From Hyphomicrobiales bacterium (lineage in GTDB: Bacteria > Pseudomonadota > Alphaproteobacteria > Rhizobiales > Rhizobiaceae): 64,000 bases of DNA. Position 1 is the first letter of the stretch. Every line of letters begins with the position of its first letter. Below, piece by piece: positions 58,686-64,000 of the stretch. The position numbers were made by a program, and so were the translations under genes. The stretch spans positions 1 through 64,000 of the forward strand of contig UBQX01000004.1 in the NCBI GenBank assembly GCA_900467685.1. The letters are read 5' to 3'. The notes beneath the pieces were generated by a model. The model was not told the DNA's origin. It worked only from the letters and a program-made list of their open reading frames with translations, and made no database searches.

Positions 58686-59839
58686 GCTGCCACCGCCTTG
58701 ACTGCCAGATGGTTGCAGTTGGCGGCGACCAGGGCACGCGCAACAGGAGGGCAAACGCTGTTGCCGACGCAGCTCACCTGCACCTCTTTCGAGAATGGCA
58801 CCCACACCGGCCCGCCATTGTGGCCGATCCGCGTTTTGTCGAAATACCCGTCGATCCGGTAATCGCGCGGGAAGCCTTGCGCGTTGTAAAGCTCGCGCGG
58901 CGTCAACATGCGCATGCCGATATCGACCACCACGAAGGTGACGCCGTCTATATCGATCGTCACGAACTCGCGTTCGTCCCATACGCCATGCGCCCGCAGG
59001 AAGTCGGCGACCTGTCGAGCGCGGCCGGCCTGCGCTTCCGTGAACGGCGGCACATCAATGGTGGCTTCTATATGCCCGAACCTGTCGCGCGTCGTCACGG
59101 TGTGGCCCGCACCATCCTCGCGGCACCCTTCACCCGTGCCATAATAAGATTGCAGGTAAGGCATGATCAGGCGGCTCTTGCCTTGCCCCTCCGGCATGAC
59201 GGTCGCGGCCGGAACATCCACGGCATGCCCCGTCGAAGTGCCGAAATCCCGCGCAACATAGGCAGACACCAACTGCTGATGGCTTCCGGTCTGCGTTATC
59301 GTCGAAGATGCATCATCGAGAGATCGTCCGGGATTGACGCCACCATGTCGACGGCTGTCATTGTTGGCCTGCGCCATATACCCGCAGAACATTGCGTTCT
59401 GGTCCTTGCCGCTGGCCGTGATGGTGTGCGCTTGCCCATCCATCGGCCGGCTTGATCCACCCTGTTGCGCATAGGTCAGAACGGGTGCCAACAGGCCAAG
59501 AGGAGCCGCGCCGCCGGGACGCTTGACATAGCTGTTGGCCGGGATTGAGGTGCTTCCCGGCAGGCTGGAGTTCGGGAGAATAGAGCCCGTCATGTCTTTT
59601 TCCTTCCGGGAAGATGGGGCGGCATGCAGCGGGCAGAAGTCCTTGCGGGGACCGTTTCCGACTGACCAACCCTTGGCCTGAAAATTCTGCTGCGCGGCAA
59701 CCGGTGGCTTTCGCTTGGCGCCGGTCTGATGCGGGAAGTAATCGACGGCACCGCACACGATGCAGCGGATCTCCATCGCCATGACGCGTGTGTCGCCCCT
59801 GACGATGGGAACCTCCGGAAATGTGCGATGCGTGCTCAT
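58682..59839 (-). CDS. C5-cytosine methyltransferase C-terminal half fused to a Cys-rich N-terminus
   Basis: A 385-residue frame. Residues 1-80 hold CIVCGAVDYFPHQTG...KDFCPLHA, a zinc-binding look-alike. From about residue 110 the sequence is that of the target-recognition and C-terminal part of a Dcm-type enzyme (repeated D-x-P-x-x-TIT segments such as SLDDASSTITQTGSHQQL; MLTPRELYNAQGFPRDYRIDG; VQVSCVGNSVCPPVARAL). The catalytic PCQ and ENV motifs and the SAM loop are missing. A good internal ribosome site precedes an ATG at 59593. It is either a remnant or a non-catalytic DNA-binding derivative. Confidence 0.65.
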   Translation of the reverse strand: MSTHRTFPEVPIVRGDTRVMAMEIRCIVCGAVDYFPHQTGAKRKPPVAAQQNFQAKGWSVGNGPRKDFCPLHAAPSSRKEKDMTGSILPNSSLPGSTSIPANSYVKRPGGAAPLGLLAPVLTYAQQGGSSRPMDGQAHTITASGKDQNAMFCGYMAQANNDSRRHGGVNPGRSLDDASSTITQTGSHQQLVSAYVARDFGTSTGHAVDVPAATVMPEGQGKSRLIMPYLQSYYGTGEGCREDGAGHTVTTRDRFGHIEATIDVPPFTEAQAGRARQVADFLRAHGVWDEREFVTIDIDGVTFVVVDIGMRMLTPRELYNAQGFPRDYRIDGYFDKTRIGHNGGPVWVPFSKEVQVSCVGNSVCPPVARALVAANCNHLAVKAVAA

Positions 59840-59849
59840 TCTGATGGGC

Positions 59850-60224
59850 TCAGGCCATGCCGAGCGCAGCCATATAGGCCTGCAGGATCGTCTCTTCCTC
59901 GATCCGCTCGTTGGCGTCCTTCTTGCGAAGCCGGACGATCTTGCGCATAGCCGTCGTGTCGTAGCCACGGCCCTTAGCCTCACCATAGACGTCCTTGATA
60001 TCCCCGCCGATATCGGCCCGTTCCTCTTCGAGGCGTTCAATCCGCTCGATCAAAGAGCGCAGTTCGGCCGCCGCGACGTTCTCAACCTTGGCCGCGCCGG
60101 TTTCCTCGTCCGTGAAAGCCTCTTTCTGGCGACTGTCTTTCTTGACAAGTCCGGCTTCGCGGGCAGAGGCGCCAGCGGCGGCTGCGCGACGTGCGCTCTC
60201 GGGTACTGTCGCGTTGATGTTCAT
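59850..60224 (-). CDS. GapR-family nucleoid-associated protein (DUF2312)
   Basis: A 124-residue protein whose last 75 residues are a GapR core ([70 protein letters not shown]). GapR binds overtwisted AT-rich DNA ahead of replication forks in alphaproteobacteria. The phage version has a 45-residue N-terminal extension. The ATG at 60224 overlaps the upstream stop in ATGA, deciding the start. Confidence 0.88.
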   Translation of the reverse strand: MNINATVPESARRAAAAGASAREAGLVKKDSRQKEAFTDEETGAAKVENVAAAELRSLIERIERLEEERADIGGDIKDVYGEAKGRGYDTTAMRKIVRLRKKDANERIEEETILQAYMAALGMA

Positions 60225-60625
60225 GACCATGATCCTTTCGGCTTGCGCTTCATGTTTCGTTCGATGCGCTTGGCGCGACCGCGCACCTCGGCGCGGGTCA
60301 ACAGCTTGAACCGGCGCTTATGTCGCTCTTTCTTGAGATGGACGGTCGCAACGATGCGACTGGGCTGCACGATGCGGAAAATCAGGGCCCCGCAGGACAC
60401 GCGCTTGAACCCAAGCTCCACCGCTTTCGCGAGGCCAGGCGTCCAGAGAATGTCGCGGATCTGATCTATAGACTTCCCAACAGCGCAGGCATGCGCCAGC
60501 GCACGGGCCTTTTCGTCTTTGTAGGGACCGGCATCGTCAACATCGACGTCTTCCGCGCGCTGCACATAGCGGGTCACGGCATGATAGGAGATGCAAGTCT
60601 TGTCGACAGGGCGCGGCTCATCCAC
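60221..60625 (-). CDS. Hypothetical phage protein (134 aa)
   Basis: A 134-residue basic protein ([66 protein letters not shown]). The pattern HAVTRYVQR...VATV resembles small RNase/toxin-like phage proteins, but I cannot assign it. It is coupled to the GapR gene. Confidence 0.6.
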   Translation of the reverse strand: MDEPRPVDKTCISYHAVTRYVQRAEDVDVDDAGPYKDEKARALAHACAVGKSIDQIRDILWTPGLAKAVELGFKRVSCGALIFRIVQPSRIVATVHLKKERHKRRFKLLTRAEVRGRAKRIERNMKRKPKGSWS

Positions 60626-60626
60626 G

Positions 60627-60809
60627 TCAGAACCTCCGCGACTGCACAGGCAGAGTTGCTGGTCTAACCCATGTCAATCCGAAACGATCTGGCATCCCCT
60701 CCACATCATCGCGGCAGATGAGATCAAAGACTTCATCCCAATAACTTTGAGGAGGAACGTTGGTTTTGGGCCGATCGCTGAAAGGCCGATAAGACACGAT
60801 TTTGAGCAT
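60627..60809 (-). CDS. Small phage protein (60 aa)
   Basis: A 60-residue protein (MLKIVSYRPFSDRPKTNVPPQSYWDEVFDLICRDD...) tightly packed between two genes of the leftward operon (1-3 bp gaps). No function is recognised. Confidence 0.5.
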   Translation of the reverse strand: MLKIVSYRPFSDRPKTNVPPQSYWDEVFDLICRDDVEGMPDRFGLTWVRPATLPVQSRRF

Positions 60810-60812
60810 ACG

Positions 60813-61082
60813 TCACCCAATCTGCTTCAGCTTGTCGACAGCCTTCACGAGCGCCGCGAACTGCCTCCGGGCTTTCTCGATCTCCACATCCGGTCGCTTC
60901 TTCGACCCGGCCGAGAACTTCTCCAGCCACCAGTGCTTGGAGCGTGCGGCAGCGGTCAGCGACTCGATAACCTGGCCTTTCGTCATGGGCGTGCCGGTGG
61001 CATCCGCCCAAGCCTTACGGAAAGCAGCCTCGTCGGCTTCATGTGCAAGCGCCGTGACGCTGGTCGGCTGCGCCTGTCTCAT
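60813..61082 (-). CDS. Hypothetical phage protein (89 aa)
   Basis: An 89-residue helical protein (HEADEAAFRKAWADATGTPMTKGQVIESLTAAARSKHWWLEKF...) starting at 61082 after CGGAGG. It overlaps the 30-aa membrane protein stop in ATGA. No family is recognised. Confidence 0.55.
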   Translation of the reverse strand: MRQAQPTSVTALAHEADEAAFRKAWADATGTPMTKGQVIESLTAAARSKHWWLEKFSAGSKKRPDVEIEKARRQFAALVKAVDKLKQIG

Positions 61083-61171
61083 GGCAGCCTCCGTACAAAA
61101 GCCCAGAGCGCAGCGCACTGCAGGAATGTCAGGCCGAAGGCCCATGCATACGGGAGGATATGGCCGGCCAT
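61079..61171 (-). CDS. Tiny membrane protein (30 aa)
   Basis: A 30-residue frame (MAGHILPYAWAFGLTFLQCA...) that is one hydrophobic helix ending in RRLP. It begins 1 bp after the upstream stop (TGACATG), and its own stop overlaps the next start, so translational coupling on both sides supports it. Confidence 0.45.
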   Translation of the reverse strand: MAGHILPYAWAFGLTFLQCAALWAFVRRLP

Positions 61172-61172
61172 G

Positions 61173-61820
61173 TCACGCCTCGTCCATCTGCGCCTGCAAG
61201 CGCATGATCGTGGCGTTCAGTTCGGCGCGCTTGAACATGCGCGCCGCTTCCGTGACCCATGACGTCGGCCGGGTGAAAGACGCCTCGAGCAGAGGCGGCC
61301 CGTAGATGGCAAGCATTTCGGAAAAATGAGCGATCGACGGTGAGGACCGGCCTTGCAGCCAGTTATCGACCGTCGCGGCTGGAATGCCGGTATCCGCCTC
61401 AACGTTCACAGAGGTCGAGCGAGGATACCGGCACCGCAGCCAGTCGATCAGCCCGTAGATGTCAAACCGCATCTTTGCGGACTTTTTGCCGCGCGCTTGC
61501 GGCATGAACCCTGCTGAATTGGACGCGCCGGCCGTGCTTTTATCCTCGTGCAAGGACGGATAGAGCACGGAGTCGAGAGGGTGTCTCGCATGGCGGGCGG
61601 CGTGAAGGGCAATCAGGCAGCGCAGGAAAGTGCGGACAGTCGGAAGCGCTGCGATCATGGCCGTGGGCCGGGCAGGGGAGGAGAAGAGGTGGCCGCCCGT
61701 CGAGGGGACGATACGGGCGGCCTTCACCTGCCGCACCAGTGGAACTGGTGGTTGCCCGGCAGGCGCGAAAGAGCAGTCCCGGGAGGAGTTGGGTGCTCTT
61801 TCGAAAATGGAAAACGACAT
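61173..61820 (-). CDS. Phage protein with a C-terminal HTH-like domain (215 aa)
   Basis: A 215-residue protein. The first 115 residues are Pro/Ser/Ala-rich (MSFSIFERAPNSSRDCSFAPAG...). The last 100 include a helix-turn-helix-like stretch (LIDWLRCRYPRSTSVNVEADTGIPAATVDNWLQGRSSPS). The start at 61820 has GGAGG and overlaps the Cro-like stop. It is the second gene of the leftward early transcript; a regulatory role is likely. Confidence 0.6.
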   Translation of the reverse strand: MSFSIFERAPNSSRDCSFAPAGQPPVPLVRQVKAARIVPSTGGHLFSSPARPTAMIAALPTVRTFLRCLIALHAARHARHPLDSVLYPSLHEDKSTAGASNSAGFMPQARGKKSAKMRFDIYGLIDWLRCRYPRSTSVNVEADTGIPAATVDNWLQGRSSPSIAHFSEMLAIYGPPLLEASFTRPTSWVTEAARMFKRAELNATIMRLQAQMDEA

Positions 61821-62074
61821 CAGACGGCCTCCTTCAGGGGGGTGGGAGATTCGAAAAGGTCGGGTCGGGTGAGGTGTTTGGCGAACACGCCGCCGGAAGC
61901 ATTGTGCAGTTTCAGAGCCATCTCGGCCGACATGTTGGCGCCGGGCGTATTCAGCAGCCACGAGATGTACTGCTGGCTGCACCCCATCTCGGCGGCAAGC
62001 GTGACCTGAGACCCGTAATGCGCGATGGCATCTCGGATGACAGCAATGTGCGGCTGTGTGTTCGATTCAGTCAT
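61820..62074 (-). CDS. Cro-like repressor (YdaS-type HTH)
   Basis: An 84-residue protein with a YdaS/Cro HTH (IRDAIAHYGSQVTLAAEMGCSQQYISWLLN). It is the first gene of the leftward early operon and begins directly at the first operator palindrome (62075). It faces the CI gene across a three-operator region, the standard Cro/CI switch. Confidence 0.82.
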   Translation of the reverse strand: MTESNTQPHIAVIRDAIAHYGSQVTLAAEMGCSQQYISWLLNTPGANMSAEMALKLHNASGGVFAKHLTRPDLFESPTPLKEAV

Positions 62075-62146
62075 ACTAGCAAACTAGTGAATGATCGAAA
62101 ACCGGTCAACTAGTTTCCTTGTATGCGTCCCTACAAGCGAACTGGT
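62075..62146. promoter_or_regulatory. Tripartite operator of the Cro/CI switch
   Basis: Three 14-bp palindromes lie between the divergent Cro and CI genes: ACTAGCAAACTAGT (62075-62088, perfect), ACTAGTTTCCTTGT (62109-62122) and ACAAGCGAACTGGT (62133-62146). The consensus ACTAGTTTSCTWGT recurs at 62810 and 62834. Confidence 0.82.
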
Positions 62147-62157
62147 AAAATGCGGGT

Positions 62158-62757
62158 ATGAGCAGATTGGGCGACAACATCAAACGGATGCGGCAGCAAC
62201 AGGGCCTCAGCCAGGTTCAGCTGGCCTCGAAGGCCGGCCTCAGCCAGCAGCTGATTTCGCAGTTGGAGCGCGGCGTCAACACATCGACGACGGAGCTTCC
62301 GGCAATCGCCAGCGCGCTTGAATGCGCGGTGTTCGATCTCGACGAATCATATCTGCCGGATGTGGGTGGCGTGCCCTTGGCCGTCGTTCCGCTGGTGGCC
62401 TGGGTCTCGGCCGGCGCGCTGTTATCACCCGATATCACCGATGAAATGCTCGGGCAGGTCCGGGTGGCGGATCTGCCGGCGGGAGATTGGATTGCTCTGC
62501 GCGTGGAGGGCGACTCCATGGATCAGATTTCGCCACCCAAAAGTATCATCCTTGTCGACCGGAAACGGCGGGCTCTTGTGCCGAACGCCTGCTACGTGAT
62601 CGAGGACGGTGACGGCAACGCAACGTACAAGCGCTATCGCCCGAATCCTGACCGCTTCGAGCCGGTCTCGTCGAACAAGGAACTATCGGCGATCTTCCCG
62701 GATAACACGCCGCGCGTCGTAGGTCGTGTCATGCGGACGTTTCTCGACCTCTTTTAA
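62158..62757 (+). CDS. CI-type repressor with S24 autoprotease domain
   Basis: A 199-residue repressor: an XRE HTH in residues 4-58 (LSQVQLASKAGLSQQLISQLERG), an Ala-Gly cleavage site in WVSAGALL (A85-G86), and a LexA/S24 peptidase with S120 (EGDSMDQI) and K158 (ATYKRYR). RecA-stimulated self-cleavage would induce the prophage. The operator sites before it and after it share one consensus, so it controls two promoters like lambda CI. Confidence 0.9.
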   Translation: MSRLGDNIKRMRQQQGLSQVQLASKAGLSQQLISQLERGVNTSTTELPAIASALECAVFDLDESYLPDVGGVPLAVVPLVAWVSAGALLSPDITDEMLGQVRVADLPAGDWIALRVEGDSMDQISPPKSIILVDRKRRALVPNACYVIEDGDGNATYKRYRPNPDRFEPVSSNKELSAIFPDNTPRVVGRVMRTFLDLF

Positions 62758-62809
62758 CGCCTTGTATTTGCACGAGTGATTCTCCTGAGCGATCGCCTTT
62801 TCATAAAAT

Positions 62810-62847
62810 ACTAGTTTCCTTGTTGACGCGGTCACTAGTTTGCTAGT
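62810..62847. promoter_or_regulatory. Second operator region of CI with overlapping promoter
   Basis: ACTAGTTTCCTTGT (62810-62823) and the perfect palindrome ACTAGTTTGCTAGT (62834-62847), 24 bp apart, repeat the switch operators. A TTGACG/TAGTAT promoter overlaps them and drives the rightward 41-aa, zinc-ribbon and GcrA genes, the equivalent of a second lambda-like operator. Confidence 0.75.
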
Positions 62848-62896
62848 ATTTTGCGACGACTGGTTGTTTTGACCATTTCGTTGCGAGGTACCTCCC

Positions 62897-63022
62897 ATGA
62901 AATTCGGCTTTTGCGCCCTGCTGCTCGCCTTGCTTGCAAGCGTGTTCGGCAACGGCGATGCATCATCGGCCTGCGCCGAGCGCTTCAGCGCCGATACTTG
63001 CTTCCTCACGGAAAATCGGTGA
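62897..63022 (+). CDS. Small secreted cysteine-containing protein (41 aa)
   Basis: A 41-residue frame: signal peptide MKFGFCALLLALLASVFGNG, then a short polar end with two cysteines (SSACAERFSADTCFLTENR). GAGGT lies 8 bp before the ATG. It is the first gene behind the CI operators. No family is recognised; export or a membrane-associated role is inferred. Confidence 0.5.
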   Translation: MKFGFCALLLALLASVFGNGDASSACAERFSADTCFLTENR

Positions 63023-63030
63023 GGCGCGCC

Positions 63031-63327
63031 ATGAAGCTCTTCATTTGCCCGGCGTGCGGTGACCCGCTTCGTTCCAATCTTCTGTGGCCGCAGTGCAGTT
63101 TTTGCAGCGTGCCGGCGCAGTCGGTCGAAGATCGCGATGTTCTGACGGAGCAGGAGCCGGAAGATTTCACGCCGATCGATGCCAAGCTCGGGTTCGAGGA
63201 AGGCTCTGTCTTGCTCTGGCAGCGGGAAGGCCGCGCGCGTTTCCCGCGCCAGAACGACACGATAGACCGTCTTCTTGTCGAGAACCGCCACGAGCAGCTG
63301 ATGCGTCTTTATGGGGCGTCGGCATGA
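63031..63327 (+). CDS. Phage zinc-ribbon-like protein (98 aa)
   Basis: A 98-residue protein whose N-terminus has two CxxC knuckles (FICPACGDPL... PQCSFCSVP) and whose C-terminus is acidic/helical (LLVENRHEQLMRLYG). Start at 63031; a GTG at 63019 is possible. It overlaps the GcrA-like start in ATGA. Probably binds DNA or acts as an adaptor. Confidence 0.6.
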   Translation: MKLFICPACGDPLRSNLLWPQCSFCSVPAQSVEDRDVLTEQEPEDFTPIDAKLGFEEGSVLLWQREGRARFPRQNDTIDRLLVENRHEQLMRLYGASA

Positions 63328-63827
63328 GTGAGTGGTGGAACGAGGAACGCGTTGGGCAGCTGCAGAAGCTCTGGGCTGATGGAAAATCAGCGACGGACAT
63401 TTCACGCCATTTTCGTGGCGAGGTTTCGCGCAGCGCCGTGATCGGGAAAGTCCATCGTCTGCGTCTCGCAGATCGGCCCACCGTCAGCAAGCACACGCCG
63501 AAAACCAGACCGGTGTTCAACCGGCCGCGCCTCGTCGAGAAACAGAAGCCTGTCACGCCGCCGAAGCCTAAGCCGGAATTGCCTGTCTTCGAGAAGGGTG
63601 ACCGGCTCGACATGTCTCGATATCGGCTGCCTGACTGCGAGCCGATCCCCTTCACCGTGGCATTGGAGCGCGGTGGTCGCTGCAAGTGGATCTTGCAGGA
63701 TATGGATGAAAAAGCGGGGCCGGAGACGTTGTGCTGTGGCGCAGCGACCGAGCGCGGTGGTGAGGTCTGGAAACCGTTCTGTGCGGCGCATGCGCAGCTT
63801 GCTTACACGACAGCACCGGTGCGCTGA
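63324..63827 (+). CDS. GcrA-family cell-cycle regulator
   Basis: A 167-residue GcrA-like protein: an N-terminal HTH in the family form (WWNEERVGQLQKLWADGKSATDISRHFRGEVSRSAVIGKVHRLRL), a Pro-rich linker, and a C-terminal Cys-containing domain (GGRCKWILQD; TLCCGAATERGGEVWKPFCAAHAQLAY). Host GcrA binds sigma70 and methylated promoters. The phage copy may redirect host transcription. Confidence 0.87.
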   Translation: MSEWWNEERVGQLQKLWADGKSATDISRHFRGEVSRSAVIGKVHRLRLADRPTVSKHTPKTRPVFNRPRLVEKQKPVTPPKPKPELPVFEKGDRLDMSRYRLPDCEPIPFTVALERGGRCKWILQDMDEKAGPETLCCGAATERGGEVWKPFCAAHAQLAYTTAPVR

Positions 63828-64000
63828 TGGGGAAGCGTTCCAATTTCGCGCGCAAGCCGCAGGACAAATATTACACGCCGCTCGAGGCGGCTTTGCCCAT
63901 TAAGCCATATCTCGCCGGCATTGCGAATTTCGCTGAACCTTGCCTTGGCGATGGGCGCCTGGTCGCGTGGCTGCATTTCATGGGGCTGGAATGCGCCCAT
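63827..64000 (+). CDS. DNA methyltransferase-like protein, 5-prime fragment
   Basis: Only the first 58 residues are in the window (MGKRSNFARKPQDKYYTPLEAALPI...). They include PYLAGIANFAEPCLGDGRLV, the FxEPCxGDGxL form of the SAM-binding motif typical of phage class I methyltransferases. The start overlaps the GcrA-like stop by one base (TGATG). The rest lies beyond the right edge. Confidence 0.6.
   Translation, partial: MGKRSNFARKPQDKYYTPLEAALPIKPYLAGIANFAEPCLGDGRLVAWLHFMGLECAH

Larger units (their letters stand above)
43104..64000. mobile_element. Defective prophage, partial (extends beyond the right edge)
   Basis: Contiguous phage genes: nucleic-acid enzymes, lysis cassette, capsid module, early genes, Cro/CI switch and GcrA. 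Lytic-type genes run leftward from the switch at 62.1 kb, with the capsid block in the opposite sense. Large terminase, portal and most tail genes are absent here, and two structural genes are truncated at one junction (about 56,400). The left boundary is uncertain (between 42.8 and 44.6 kb), and no integrase for this prophage is in view. Confidence 0.65.

Overview
The window looks like an alphaproteobacterial chromosome of the Rhizobiaceae type (Rhizobium/Agrobacterium/Ensifer relatives). It is GC rich, has short intergenic palindromes of the rhizobial kind, a lepA gene, a hydroxyproline-epimerase locus, several solute ABC transporters, and phage genes of strictly alphaproteobacterial families (GcrA, GapR). 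I cannot name the species from the sequence alone.

Positions 1-31,800 are host sequence, mostly catabolic and regulatory. In order: a D-amino-acid dehydrogenase plus 4-hydroxyproline 2-epimerase pair; small orphan enzymes (NTF2-like, GNAT, nitrilase-type hydrolase); a LysR/ene-reductase divergent pair; an ECF42 sigma factor with its DGPF partner; DoxX; lepA; an ExoY-like sugar transferase; a YbaK-type deacylase; a sulfur-type island (Lrp, Rrf2, FAD protein, FMN reductase, FMN monooxygenase, SsuABC-like transporter) carrying three copies of a 19-bp GTCTA-N9-TAGAC operator; and an AraC-controlled operon on the minus strand that combines a ribose-type ABC transporter and an FGGY kinase with two TrpA-like proteins and one TrpB-like protein. 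The TrpB-like protein has lost the PLP lysine. I think this operon is the most interesting host system here: a candidate import-phosphorylate-cleave pathway built from recycled tryptophan-synthase parts.

Positions about 32,020-42,837 form a compact 10.8-kb integrated element between two 15-bp direct repeats, ending in a tyrosine integrase. It carries a replication initiator with internal iteron-like palindromes, a Nu1-like small terminase, a tail chaperone with a T7 slippery site and a -1 extension, a tape measure protein, a palindrome array, a divergent repressor switch, a Rap1a-like secreted protein and a fused ClpP-protease/capsid protein. There is no portal, large terminase, lysis module or other tail gene, so it resembles a phage satellite that may remodel both heads and tails of a helper phage.

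Positions about 43,100-64,000 (running off the right edge) are a second prophage. Leftward genes cover a DNA methyltransferase, SNF2 helicase, nuclease, a coiled-coil protein ending in an acyl-carrier-protein-like domain, and a lysis cassette (holin-like, nested spanins, membrane-tethered GH24 lysozyme). A rightward capsid module (N4-gp56 capsid) collides at about 56,400 with a truncated small terminase gene on the opposite strand, a rearrangement scar. The early region has a PAPS-reductase-family protein, a half-length cytosine methyltransferase, GapR, a Cro/CI switch with five matching operators at two loci, and GcrA. The prophage looks defective within this window. No tRNA, rRNA or CRISPR array was seen.
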